From Erythrobacter sp. CCH5-A1 (GTDB lineage: Bacteria > Pseudomonadota > Alphaproteobacteria > Sphingomonadales > Sphingomonadaceae), in the NCBI RefSeq assembly GCF_001557115.1, contig NZ_LSKQ01000307.1:1-17960 (forward strand): a DNA stretch of 17,960 nucleotides, given 5' to 3'. Of this stretch, positions 1 to 7,114 are shown piece by piece. Both the position numbers and the translations under genes were made by a program. How positions within the stretch are numbered: position 1 is the first letter of the stretch; every line of letters starts with the position of its first letter. The notes beneath the pieces are model-generated. The model saw only the letters and a list, made by a program, of their open reading frames with translations, made no database searches and had not been told where the DNA came from.

Positions 1-60
1 TAGGAAAGCTCTGACACCTCCCCTCCCCTGAAGGGGAGGGGAGGTGTCAGAGCTTTCCTA
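1..60. repeat. 60-bp near-perfect palindrome at the 3' end of the E1 beta gene, probable terminator hairpin
   Basis: Positions 1-29 are the exact reverse complement of 32-60; only the two central bases (30-31, GA) do not pair. The core is a C-rich run facing a G-rich run (CCCCTCCCC / GGGGAGGGG), with AT-richer outer arms. As RNA it would fold into a very stable stem with a four-base UUCA-type loop. The stop codon of the minus-strand E1 beta gene (47-49) and its last three codons lie inside the right arm, so the hairpin begins within coding sequence. It sits where a terminator is expected, but there is no clear T tract in view, and the left arm meets the window edge so the repeat may be longer. 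It could equally be a REP-like intergenic repeat or serve convergent genes from both sides. The palindrome is certain; the terminator role is inferred. Confidence 0.7.
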
Positions 61-1033
61 CGCTCGCCTTGATCTGTTCGACAATCTGCGGCTTGGTCGG
101 GATCCAAGCCTGTTCGAGGTGGCTGGCGAAGGGCACCGCCGAGAACGTCCCGCCGATCCGCCGCACCGGGCCCTTGAGGTCGTCCCAGCACTTTTCCTGA
201 ATGTTGGCCGCAAGTTCCGCGCCGGTGCCGAAGGGGCGGACGGCTTCGTGCAGGGTGAGCGCGCGGCCGGTCTTGCGCACGCTCGCGAGCACGGTCGCCT
301 CGTCGTAGGGGGCGATGGTGCGCAAGTCGACGACCTCGACGCTGATGCCTTCCTTCGCCAGATCATCGGCCACCGCCAGTGCGTCGAGCACGGTGCGGCC
401 ATAGGTGATGATCGAGATGTCGCTGCCCTCGCGCGCCACCGCCGCCTTGCCGAGCGGCACACGGTAGCCCGGGCCCGGATCCTCGGCCTTGAGGCCGTAG
501 CACAGGATGTTCTCGATGAAGATCACCGGGTCATTGGCGTCGATGCTCGCCCGCATCAGCCCGCGCGCATCGGCGGGGTTGCTGGGCGTCACCACATGGA
601 TCCCCGCGACGTGCGCGAACCATGCTTCGAGCATGTCCGAGTGCTGCCCGCCGAAGCCGACGCCGACGCCGGTGGTGGTGCGGATCACGATGGGGCACGG
701 GGTCTGCCCGCCGCTCATGAAGCGCAGCTTCGCCGCGTGATTGACGATCTGGTCCATGCACACGCCGACGAAGTTCATCAGCATGATCTCGGCAATCGGA
801 CGCTGGCCCGCGAGCGCCGCACCGACAGCCGCCCCGATGATCGCGGTCTCCGAGATCGGCGTCGCGCGGATGCGGTGTTCGCCATACTTCTCGGTCAGCC
901 CCGAGGTGACCTTGAACACCCCGCCGCCCTGCTTGGCGGAAACGTCCTCGCCGAGGCAGAACACGCCCGGATCTTCGGCCATCGCCTCGTCAATCGCGAG
1001 GTTCAGCGCCTGGGTCATGGTGATCTGGGCCAT
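47..1033 (-). CDS. 2-oxoacid dehydrogenase E1 component, beta subunit (transketolase-like, ThDP-dependent)
   Basis: The 328-residue product pairs with the upstream alpha subunit to form a thiamine-diphosphate E1 that decarboxylates a 2-oxoacid. The N-terminal pyrimidine-binding half contains ISETAIIGAAVGAAL (about 60-74), where E62 is the expected cofactor-activating glutamate, followed by a RPIAEIM stretch and GGQHSDMLEAWFAHVAGIHVV (about 128-148), the counterpart of the family HSQ segment. The C-terminal transketolase-C half has the usual ITYGRTV and VVDLRTIAPYD strings. Unlike typical sphingomonad pyruvate dehydrogenase beta it has no N-terminal lipoyl domain. The ATG at 1033 is chosen because GGAGGAG lies 8 bases upstream and the codon overlaps the alpha stop as TGATG. 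The last codons and stop lie inside the palindrome at the window edge. The fold and E1 beta assignment are firm; substrate (pyruvate, acetoin, branched-chain or other oxoacid) is not determined. Confidence 0.9.
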   Translation of the reverse strand: MAQITMTQALNLAIDEAMAEDPGVFCLGEDVSAKQGGGVFKVTSGLTEKYGEHRIRATPISETAIIGAAVGAALAGQRPIAEIMLMNFVGVCMDQIVNHAAKLRFMSGGQTPCPIVIRTTTGVGVGFGGQHSDMLEAWFAHVAGIHVVTPSNPADARGLMRASIDANDPVIFIENILCYGLKAEDPGPGYRVPLGKAAVAREGSDISIITYGRTVLDALAVADDLAKEGISVEVVDLRTIAPYDEATVLASVRKTGRALTLHEAVRPFGTGAELAANIQEKCWDDLKGPVRRIGGTFSAVPFASHLEQAWIPTKPQIVEQIKASVGKL

Positions 1034-2001
1034 CAGGCGGTCTCCTCCAGCACGTCCTTGTAGATTTCGTCGGTATCCGGCAGCGGCGCGGCGAGCGCGT
1101 GTTCGACCGCCGCGTTGATCTGCGCGTCGATGTCGGCGACGATGGCGTCCAGTTCTTCCTCGGTGAACTGGTGCTCCAGCATCACCTTCCTGAGCTTGGG
1201 CAGCGGGTCTTCCGCCTTCATCTCGGCGATGTGTTCGGGCGGCATGTAGCTGAAGTCGGCGCCGAAGAAGTGGCCCATCATGCGGTAGCACATCGCCTCG
1301 ACCAGCGTCGGCCCCTCGCCGCGGCGGGCGCGGTCAACCGCTTCCTTCACCGCGGGGTAGATCTGGTGGACGTCGTTGCCATCCACCGTCACGCCCGGCA
1401 TCCCGTAGCCCGCCGCGCGGCTCGCGATGTTGGGGCTGTCGGTGTGGTCGGCATAGGCGGTGTGCTCGCCGTAGCGATTGTTCTGGCACAGGAAGATCAC
1501 CGGCAGCTTGTAGAGCTGGGCCATGTTCATCGCCTCGTGGAAGCCGCCGATATTGGCCGCCCCGTCGCCGAAGCTGACCAGCGTCACGCGCCCGTCGCCA
1601 TTGTTCTGGCTCGCCATCGCGAGGCCGTTGGCGATGGGGAGGCCGCTGCCGACCACCCCGGTGGTGACCATGATGCCGGTCTCGGGATCGGTGATGTGCA
1701 TGGTGCCGCCCTTGCCCTTGCAGGTCCCGGTCGCCTTGCCGAGGCATTCGCCCCACCACTTCTCCATCGGGATGCCCTTGGCGGTCTGTTCGCCCTGCCC
1801 GCGATAGGTGCAGACGACGTAGTCGTCCTTCTCGAGCGCCGCCATCGCCGCGGCCGAGACCAGCTCCTGCCCGCGCACGCAGTAATACATCACCGCGACT
1901 TTGCCGCCCATCAAGAGCTCGCGGAACTTCTCGTCGGTGCGGTTCACCTTCATCGTGCGGGTGTAGATGTCGAGCAGCTTGTCGCGGTCGATCTGCGCCA
2001 T
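1033..2001 (-). CDS. 2-oxoacid dehydrogenase E1 component, alpha subunit (ThDP-dependent, divergent)
   Basis: A 322-residue ThDP-binding E1 alpha subunit. The cofactor motif GDGAAN (145-150) is followed about 26 residues later by NN (174-175), the classical GDG-X~26-NN signature that binds Mg-diphosphate. GKGGTMHITD (about 97-106) and GVVGSGLPIANGLAMA (about 115-130) are further family landmarks. Two places depart from pyruvate and acetoin E1: the usual YRxHG reads YRGQG (66-70), with Gln for the active-site His, and the loop normally starting GHSxSDP reads GHFFGADFSYMP (about 243-254). The protein is also shorter than typical PDH alpha (about 350-400). The gene starts 26 bp after the SDR stop with GAGAGG upstream, and its TGA overlaps the beta ATG by one base, implying coupled translation of the heterotetramer. 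No E2 or E3 gene is in the window. The E1 alpha call is firm; the oxoacid used is unknown. Confidence 0.9.
   Translation of the reverse strand: MAQIDRDKLLDIYTRTMKVNRTDEKFRELLMGGKVAVMYYCVRGQELVSAAAMAALEKDDYVVCTYRGQGEQTAKGIPMEKWWGECLGKATGTCKGKGGTMHITDPETGIMVTTGVVGSGLPIANGLAMASQNNGDGRVTLVSFGDGAANIGGFHEAMNMAQLYKLPVIFLCQNNRYGEHTAYADHTDSPNIASRAAGYGMPGVTVDGNDVHQIYPAVKEAVDRARRGEGPTLVEAMCYRMMGHFFGADFSYMPPEHIAEMKAEDPLPKLRKVMLEHQFTEEELDAIVADIDAQINAAVEHALAAPLPDTDEIYKDVLEETA
1042..1048 (-). promoter_or_regulatory. Strong Shine-Dalgarno for the E1 beta gene
   Basis: On the minus strand this reads GGAGGAG and ends 8 bases before the ATG at 1033. It lies within the last codons of the E1 alpha gene and fixes the start of E1 beta, ruling out the much longer upstream extension of the open frame. 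Confidence 0.75.
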
Positions 2002-2027
2002 GGTTTGGGACCTCTCAGGGGAAGGGA

Positions 2028-2792
2028 TTAGAACTGGACGCGCTGGGTGAAGCCGCCGTCGACCACGATGTTCGCGCCGGTCATGTAGGGCACCGCCGGG
2101 CTCGCGACGAAAACGATCGCCTTGGCGACCTCGACCGGCTCGCCGAAGCGGCCGGTGGGCATCTTCGCGAGGGTCGCATCGAACAGCGGCTTCATGTGCT
2201 CCTCGATGATCTCCCAGTTGCCGCCCTTGTAGTAGATCGCGCCCGGCGAGACGGTGTTCACGCGGATGTTCTTCGCGGTGAGAGCCTGCGAGAGCTGCGA
2301 GGCATAGGTGATCAGCGCCGCCTTGATCGCGTTGAAGGGGTTGGGAGCGATGAAGGTTTCGAGCGCGGCGGTGCTCGAGAGCATCACGATCGAGCCGGTG
2401 CCCGAGGCCTCGAGATAGGGTGTCAGCGTCTCGACCGCATAGGCCGCGCCCTTCAGGTCCATGTCGAGGCACGCCTGCCAGTCCCCCGCCCCGCCCGTGC
2501 CCGAGGCGCTCGCAGTGTGCACGAAGATATCGCACCCGCCGAGTTCCGCGACGGCTTTCTCGAGCCACGCCTGGTAGGCCTCGGTGCCCGATGCCATGTC
2601 GAAGACTTCCGCGAAGACCTTGCCGGGGCCGGCGGCGTCGATCTCGGCAACGGCGGCGGCGATCTTGTCTTCCTTGCGGCTGAAGAAAGCGACATCCGCG
2701 CCCTCTGCGGCGAACAGCTTGAGGGATTGGAGGCCGAGGCCATGCGCCCCGCCGTTCATGATGACCTTCTTGCCCTTCAATCCCAGATCCAT
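2028..2792 (-). CDS. SDR-family protein with Phe in place of the catalytic Tyr
   Basis: A 254-residue short-chain dehydrogenase/reductase-type protein. The N-terminal dinucleotide-binding loop is NGGAHGLG (13-20), a variant of TGxxxGxG. The NNAG motif is replaced by HTAS (92-95). SS at 139-140 supplies the catalytic Ser (S140), and K157 is in place, but the position 13 residues after S140, normally Tyr, is Phe (PFNAIKAAL, F153). The C-terminal RVNTVSPGAI and TGANIVVDGGF strings are typical of classical SDRs that bind NAD(P). Loss of the Tyr hydroxyl should impair ordinary carbonyl/alcohol chemistry, so this may be a repurposed or binding-only SDR, or one acting on an unusual substrate. The ATG at 2792 is preferred over 2810 because GGGGAGAGG (2797-2805) precedes it. 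It is the first gene of a unit with E1 alpha and beta, suggesting linked function, which is inference. Confidence 0.85.
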   Translation of the reverse strand: MDLGLKGKKVIMNGGAHGLGLQSLKLFAAEGADVAFFSRKEDKIAAAVAEIDAAGPGKVFAEVFDMASGTEAYQAWLEKAVAELGGCDIFVHTASASGTGGAGDWQACLDMDLKGAAYAVETLTPYLEASGTGSIVMLSSTAALETFIAPNPFNAIKAALITYASQLSQALTAKNIRVNTVSPGAIYYKGGNWEIIEEHMKPLFDATLAKMPTGRFGEPVEVAKAIVFVASPAVPYMTGANIVVDGGFTQRVQF

Positions 2793-2953
2793 AGCGCCTC
2801 TCCCCGGCATTTGGTTGTGCCCTGAGGGGATAGCCGAGTGGGGGGACGGGGCGTATCGTCAAATTTGGGGGGTGGCGCAGAGTTTTGCCGCCGCGCGCGC
2901 CGCACAAGGGAATTCCTTTGGGCCGCCAGCGATAGGCTGTTACAGGCGCGCCC
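2793..2953. promoter_or_regulatory. Divergent intergenic region between the SDR/E1 unit and the ABC-F gene
   Basis: About 160 bp between two divergent starts, so it should hold promoters for both. Toward the minus strand there is TTGACG (2857-2862) and GGCTATC (2829-2835), each good in sequence but separated by about 21 bases, more than usual. At 2906-2919 there is a small dyad (GGAATTCC core with AA/TT outer pairs, one mismatch on each side) that abuts the candidate plus-strand -35, a possible operator. No transcription factor gene is nearby to assign to it. Confidence 0.35.
2918..2943 (+). promoter_or_regulatory. Candidate promoter of the ABC-F gene
   Basis: TTGGGC (2918-2923) and GCTGTTAC (2936-2943) separated by 12 bases resemble the alphaproteobacterial housekeeping form TTGaCg-N10-14-GCTANAWC. 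Transcription would start only a few bases before the ATG at 2954, giving a leaderless or nearly leaderless message; this fits the lack of a good Shine-Dalgarno there. Purely by inspection. Confidence 0.3.
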
Positions 2954-4819
2954 ATGCTTACCATCGACAATGTCACGGTCCGGCTCGGCGGCCGGGCGAT
3001 CCTCGAGCGCGCCAGCGCGACCGTGCCGGTGGGCGCCCGCGTCGGCCTGATCGGCCGCAACGGGGCGGGCAAATCGACCCTGATGAAGACGCTGATTGGC
3101 GAGATCGAGCCCGACGATGGCGAGATTTCCAAGCCCGCCCGTGCGCGGATCGGCTATATCGCGCAGGAGGCCCCCAGCGGTAGCATGACGCCTGAAGAGG
3201 TCGTGCTTGCCTCGGCCACCGAACGCGCCGCGCTGCTCGCCGAGCTGGAAACCTGCACCGACATGGACCGCATGGGCGACGTGCACGAACGCCTGCTTGC
3301 CATCGACGCCTATTCCGCCCCGGCGCGCGCGGCCAAGATCCTCAATGGCCTCGGCTTCGATGAAGAGATGCAGCAGCGCCCCGTCGACAGCTTCTCGGGC
3401 GGGTGGAAGATGCGCATTGCCCTTGGCGCGCTGCTGTTTTCCGAGCCCGACATCCTGCTGCTGGATGAACCGTCGAACCACCTCGACCTCGAAGCGACGC
3501 TGTGGCTGGAGAACTTCCTAAAGTCCTATCCCGCGACGCTGGTGGTCATCAGCCATGAACGCGACCTCCTCAACAAGGTGGTCGACCACATCCTCCACCT
3601 CCAGGGCGGGCAGCTGACACTCTATCCGGGCGGCTATGACGCCTTCGAGAAGCAGCGCGCCGAGCGCGCCGCGCAGTTGGCGGCGGCCAAGGCCTCGCAG
3701 GAAGCGCAGGCCGCGCGGCTCAGGGATTACGTCGCGCGCAACTCGGCCCGCGCCTCGACCGCCAAGCAGGCCCAGTCGCGCGCCAAGATGCTCGCCAAGA
3801 TGCAGCCCATCGCCGCGCTGATGGAAGACCCCTCGCTGAGCTTCGATTTCCCCGATCCCTCCGAGATGAAATCGCCGATGATCACGCTCGAACAGGCGGC
3901 GGTCGGCTACGGCGCGGCACCGCCGATCCTCAAGCGGCTGAATTTCCGCATCGAGGCAGATGACCGGATCGCGCTTCTGGGCCGCAACGGCAATGGCAAG
4001 ACCACACTCGCCCGGTTGCTCGCGGCGCAGCTTGCCCCGGCCGAGGGCGCGGTCAATGCACCGGGCAAGCTCAAGGTCGGCTATTTCACGCAGTATCAGG
4101 TCGAGGAACTGGCGGGTGAGGAAACCCCGCTCGATCTGATGACCCGCGCAATGCAGGGGCAATCGCCCGCTGCGGTGCGCGCGCAGCTGGGGCGGTTCGG
4201 GTTCTCGGGCCCGCGCGCGACGCAGCGGGTCGAAAAGCTCTCGGGCGGGGAGCGGGCGCGCCTCGCGCTCGCGCTCATCACCCGCGACGCGCCGCATCTG
4301 CTGATCCTCGACGAGCCGACCAACCACCTTGATGTCGACGCGCGCGAGGCGCTGGTGCAGGCCTTGAACGACTACAGCGGTGCGGTGATCCTCATCAGCC
4401 ACGATCGCCACATGGTCGAGCTGACAGCTGACCGGCTGCTGCTGGTCGATGGCGGGACGGCGCGCGAATATGACGGCAGCGTGGATGATTACATCGACTT
4501 CATCCTCGGCCGGAACCAGCCGAAGGACGGGCGCGGCGGCAAAGGTGGCGGCGGCAAGGGCGGGGGCCATTCGGGCGCGCAGCTGCGCGCGGCGCAATCC
4601 GATCTCGGCAAGGCCGAGGCCGCTATCGCGCGGCTGACCGACGAATTGGCCAAACTCGACGCGCGCATCCTTGCCCAGAGCGGCACGCCCGGCGGCGGCG
4701 GCGGCGCGGCGATGGAACGCCTGCTGACCGAGCGCGCGGCCACCGCCGAGGCGCTTGCGCGCGCGGAGGAAACATGGCTCGCCGCCGGAACCGCGCTTGA
4801 GGCGCTGGCGGAGGCCTAG
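2954..4819 (+). CDS. ABC-F family ATPase (ribosome-associated, Uup/YheS-like)
   Basis: A 621-residue soluble protein with two ABC ATPase domains and no membrane segment, the architecture of ABC-F translation factors. Domain 1: Walker A GRNGAGKST (34-42), signature SGGWK (about 148), Walker B DILLLDEPSNHLD (about 166-178). An Arg/Lys/Ala-rich helical linker follows (about 235-290), the place of the P-site tRNA interaction motif. Domain 2: Walker A GRNGNGKTT (about 343-351), signature LSGGERARLAL (about 430), Walker B HLLILDEPTNHLD (about 451-463). The tail holds a Gly/Lys-rich linker (about 525-542) and a predicted coiled coil rich in Ala/Glu/Leu, as in Uup-type members. Likely roles are ribosome rescue or ribosome assembly; an antibiotic-protection role is possible but unsupported. 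The stop codon interlocks with the convergent mtnA stop. Subfamily (Uup or YheS) cannot be settled by eye. Confidence 0.93.
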   Translation: MLTIDNVTVRLGGRAILERASATVPVGARVGLIGRNGAGKSTLMKTLIGEIEPDDGEISKPARARIGYIAQEAPSGSMTPEEVVLASATERAALLAELETCTDMDRMGDVHERLLAIDAYSAPARAAKILNGLGFDEEMQQRPVDSFSGGWKMRIALGALLFSEPDILLLDEPSNHLDLEATLWLENFLKSYPATLVVISHERDLLNKVVDHILHLQGGQLTLYPGGYDAFEKQRAERAAQLAAAKASQEAQAARLRDYVARNSARASTAKQAQSRAKMLAKMQPIAALMEDPSLSFDFPDPSEMKSPMITLEQAAVGYGAAPPILKRLNFRIEADDRIALLGRNGNGKTTLARLLAAQLAPAEGAVNAPGKLKVGYFTQYQVEELAGEETPLDLMTRAMQGQSPAAVRAQLGRFGFSGPRATQRVEKLSGGERARLALALITRDAPHLLILDEPTNHLDVDAREALVQALNDYSGAVILISHDRHMVELTADRLLLVDGGTAREYDGSVDDYIDFILGRNQPKDGRGGKGGGGKGGGHSGAQLRAAQSDLGKAEAAIARLTDELAKLDARILAQSGTPGGGGGAAMERLLTERAATAEALARAEETWLAAGTALEALAEA

Positions 4820-5874
4820 CGCGCCAGTATAGCGGCGAGCGCCTTCGCATCGGCGGCGATGCCGGCTTCGGTGATGAAGCCGGTGACCAGCGCAGCCGGG
4901 GTGATGTCGAAAGCGGGATTGCGCACCGGCGAGCGGGTCACGGTGACCTTCTGCCCGCCTTCGCCCGTCACGGCTGAGACTTCCTCTCCCGAACGCTCCT
5001 CGATCGGCACGTCGGCGCCGGTCAGGGTGGCCGGATCGTAGGTGGATGACGGCAGCGCGACATAGAACGGCACGTCATGCGCCCGCGCCGCCAGCGCCTT
5101 GAGATAGGTACCGATCTTGTTGCAGACATCGCCGTTGGCGGTCACCCGGTCGGTGCCGACGATCACCATGTCGACCTCGCCCCGCTGCATCAGCAGCCCG
5201 CCGGCATTGTCGACGATATAGCTGTGGGGGATGCCGTGCTCGGCCAGTTCGAAGGCGGTGAGCGCGCCCTGGTTGCGCGGGCGGGTCTCGTCGACCCACA
5301 CGTGGAGCGCGATGCCTGCGTCATGCGCGCGGTACATCGGCGCGGTCGCCGTGCCCCAGTCGACCGTGGCGAGCCAGCCGGCGTTGCAATGGGTGAGGAT
5401 GTTGACGGGCTGGCCGCCCTTGCGCGCCGAGATCGCGCGGATCAGCGCGAGCCCTGCCTCGCCGATCGCGGCGTTCATCGCCACGTCCTCGTCGCAGATG
5501 CGCCCCGCCTCGGCATGGGCGGCGGCGGCGCGCTCGCCGGGCGGGAGCGGCTGGACGACGCGGCGCACCCGCTCGAGCGCCCAGAGCAGGTTCACCGCCG
5601 TCGGTCGGGTGGCGCGCAGCCGCTCGAAACTGGCGGCGAGGCCTGCGTCGGAGGGGTCGACCTTGAGCCCGAAAGCGAGACCATAGGCCGCGACCGCCCC
5701 GATCATCGGCGCGCCACGCGTCGCCATTTCGGCGATGGCAATGGCGGCCTCGTGATCGCTGCGAAGGGTCATGCGCTCGATCGCCCAGGGCAGGCGGCGC
5801 TGGTCGAAGATTCCGACGCTCCAGCCATCGGGCCCGAGCCAGATCGAGCGGGTGGCGGTGCCTGCGATTTTCAT
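4816..5874 (-). CDS. mtnA: S-methyl-5-thioribose-1-phosphate isomerase
   Basis: Converts S-methyl-5-thioribose-1-phosphate to S-methyl-5-thioribulose-1-phosphate, the entry to the shared part of methionine salvage. The 352-residue protein has the full family pattern: RGAPMIGA (53-60), THCNAGWLAT (161-170) with catalytic Cys163, VDETRPRNQGA (194-204), GTDRVTANGDVCNKIGTY (240-257) with catalytic Asp242, and NPAFDITP near the C terminus that distinguishes it from eIF2B relatives. The ATG at 5874 overlaps the mtnC stop as ATGA. It is the last gene of the operon, and its TAG stop shares CTAG (4816-4819) with the stop of the facing ABC-F gene, leaving no room for an intergenic terminator. Assignment is secure from motifs and from the neighbouring mtnB, C and D. 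Confidence 0.96.
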   Translation of the reverse strand: MKIAGTATRSIWLGPDGWSVGIFDQRRLPWAIERMTLRSDHEAAIAIAEMATRGAPMIGAVAAYGLAFGLKVDPSDAGLAASFERLRATRPTAVNLLWALERVRRVVQPLPPGERAAAAHAEAGRICDEDVAMNAAIGEAGLALIRAISARKGGQPVNILTHCNAGWLATVDWGTATAPMYRAHDAGIALHVWVDETRPRNQGALTAFELAEHGIPHSYIVDNAGGLLMQRGEVDMVIVGTDRVTANGDVCNKIGTYLKALAARAHDVPFYVALPSSTYDPATLTGADVPIEERSGEEVSAVTGEGGQKVTVTRSPVRNPAFDITPAALVTGFITEAGIAADAKALAAILAR

Positions 5875-6563
5875 GCAATAGCCTCGGCGGGGAGGATCGT
5901 GTCGAAGCTTTCGGCCACGGGGTAGGCTGAGGCCGGAGGTACCCCGTCGCGGGCGAGGAGCGTGACCTCAAACCCGGCAGCGGCCGCGGCATCAAGCTCG
6001 GCTTCGACATCGGACAGGAACAGGATCTCGCCCGCCGGAACCCCGATCGCCCCCGCAATCGCGGCGTAGGACGCCGCCTCCTTCTTGCCCCCCACTGCGG
6101 TGTCGAAATGGCCCGCAAACAGCGGCGTCAGGTCGCCGTAGGCCGTGTGCCCGAAGATCAGCTTCTGCGCCGCGACCGAGCCCGAGGAATAGACGTAGAG
6201 CTCGATTCCCTGCGCATGCCAGCGCCTGAGGCCCGCGACCGCATCGGCATAGACATGGCCCTGAAGCGTCCCCGCCGCATAGCCCTCGGCCCAGATCAGG
6301 CCCTGCAGCGACTTGAGTGGCGCGATCTTGCGGTCGGCATCGTGCCATTCCGCGAGCAGCGCGGTGCAGCCCGCAAGGTCCAGCGCAGGCTCTCCTGCCT
6401 CGGCGCGCACCGCATCGAGGATCGCCGCCACCTCGGGCCCTGCCGAATGTCCGGCCACATAACCCGCGAGCCGCGCGCGGCTGTAAGGGAACAGCACCTC
6501 GTGGACGAAGGCGATGCTCGACGTGGTGCCCTCGATATCGGTGAGGATCGCGCGCGGCGTCAC
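5871..6563 (-). CDS. mtnC: Enolase-phosphatase E1 (2,3-diketo-5-methylthio-1-phosphopentane phosphatase)
   Basis: A HAD-superfamily enzyme that enolises 2,3-diketo-5-methylthiopentyl-1-phosphate and then removes phosphate to give the acireductone. The 230-residue product matches the family length. HAD motif I is DIEGTTSS (9-16; D9 and E11), motif II YSSGS (125-129), the motif III lysine region GGKKEA (158-163), and motif IV SDVEAELDA (184-192). The start is the GTG at 6563, which overlaps the mtnD stop as GTGA; GAGGGCG lies about nine bases upstream, the motif I position fits family members, and no Met codon exists in a better place. The frame is open further upstream but that part reads as out-of-frame mtnD. 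Its stop overlaps the mtnA ATG (ATGA). Confidence 0.94.
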   Translation of the reverse strand: MTPRAILTDIEGTTSSIAFVHEVLFPYSRARLAGYVAGHSAGPEVAAILDAVRAEAGEPALDLAGCTALLAEWHDADRKIAPLKSLQGLIWAEGYAAGTLQGHVYADAVAGLRRWHAQGIELYVYSSGSVAAQKLIFGHTAYGDLTPLFAGHFDTAVGGKKEAASYAAIAGAIGVPAGEILFLSDVEAELDAAAAAGFEVTLLARDGVPPASAYPVAESFDTILPAEAIA

Positions 6564-7114
6564 GCAGCCACGCCCTCGTAGAGCGGGATGCTTTCCGCAA
6601 TCGGATCGCCGGTGAAGCGCGCCACCCAGCCATCGGGGGTGGTGAACAGGCGGATGACGGTGAAGCTCGGCCGCGCGCCGGTGTCGAACCAGTGCTGCGT
6701 GCCGGCCGGGACCGCGATCAGATCGCCCGCCGTACATTCGAGCGCGTGCACCTGCCCGCCTGCATGGATGTAGAACAGCCCCGCCCCCTCGACGAAGAAG
6801 CGCACCTCGTCATCGTCATGGATGTGCTCGGCGAGAAACTTGGCGCGCAATTCGGCGCGTTGGGGATGGTCGGGGCCAAGCCGCAGCACGTCGACGCTCT
6901 GGTAGCCGCCGCGCGCCTTGAGTTTGGCGATGTCGCCCGCATAGGCGGCGAGGATGTCCGCGTCGGAGGCATCGGCCGCGAGCGGCGCATCAGCCGCCCA
7001 GCGCTCGAGCACGATGCCATGCGGCGCAAGCGCGGCGGCGATGGCTGGGAAGTCGTCGAGCCGCTGCAAGGCGTCATGCGGCGCGGCGTCGGCATACTGG
7101 GTCAGGCTGGTCAC
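6560..7114 (-). CDS. mtnD: Acireductone dioxygenase (cupin, methionine salvage)
   Basis: Oxidises the acireductone 1,2-dihydroxy-5-methylthiopent-1-en-3-one. The Fe form gives formate and 2-keto-4-methylthiobutyrate, the methionine precursor; in the Klebsiella enzyme the Ni form runs an off-pathway reaction. The 184-residue cupin carries EHIHDDDEVRFFVEG (96-110) and PAGTQHWFD (136-144), giving the metal ligands H97, H99, E103 and H141 at nearly the same positions as in the Klebsiella protein. The GTG at 7114 overlaps the mtnB stop as GTGA and has AGGGAG upstream. An ATG at 7147 would add 11 residues inside mtnB and is considered less likely. The metal in use cannot be read from sequence. Confidence 0.94.
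   Translation of the reverse strand: MTSLTQYADAAPHDALQRLDDFPAIAAALAPHGIVLERWAADAPLAADASDADILAAYAGDIAKLKARGGYQSVDVLRLGPDHPQRAELRAKFLAEHIHDDDEVRFFVEGAGLFYIHAGGQVHALECTAGDLIAVPAGTQHWFDTGARPSFTVIRLFTTPDGWVARFTGDPIAESIPLYEGVAA

Noticed and set aside
2028..3132. N-terminal extension of the E1 alpha frame up to a 699-residue fusion
   Set aside because: The extra part is the SDR gene and the spacer read out of frame; the ATG at 2001 has a binding site and fits E1 alpha family starts.
4537..4575. Simple-sequence repeat in the Gly-rich part of the ABC-F gene as a phase-variable tract
   Set aside because: The glycine codons are mixed with Lys codons and no uniform unit repeats enough times to slip readily.
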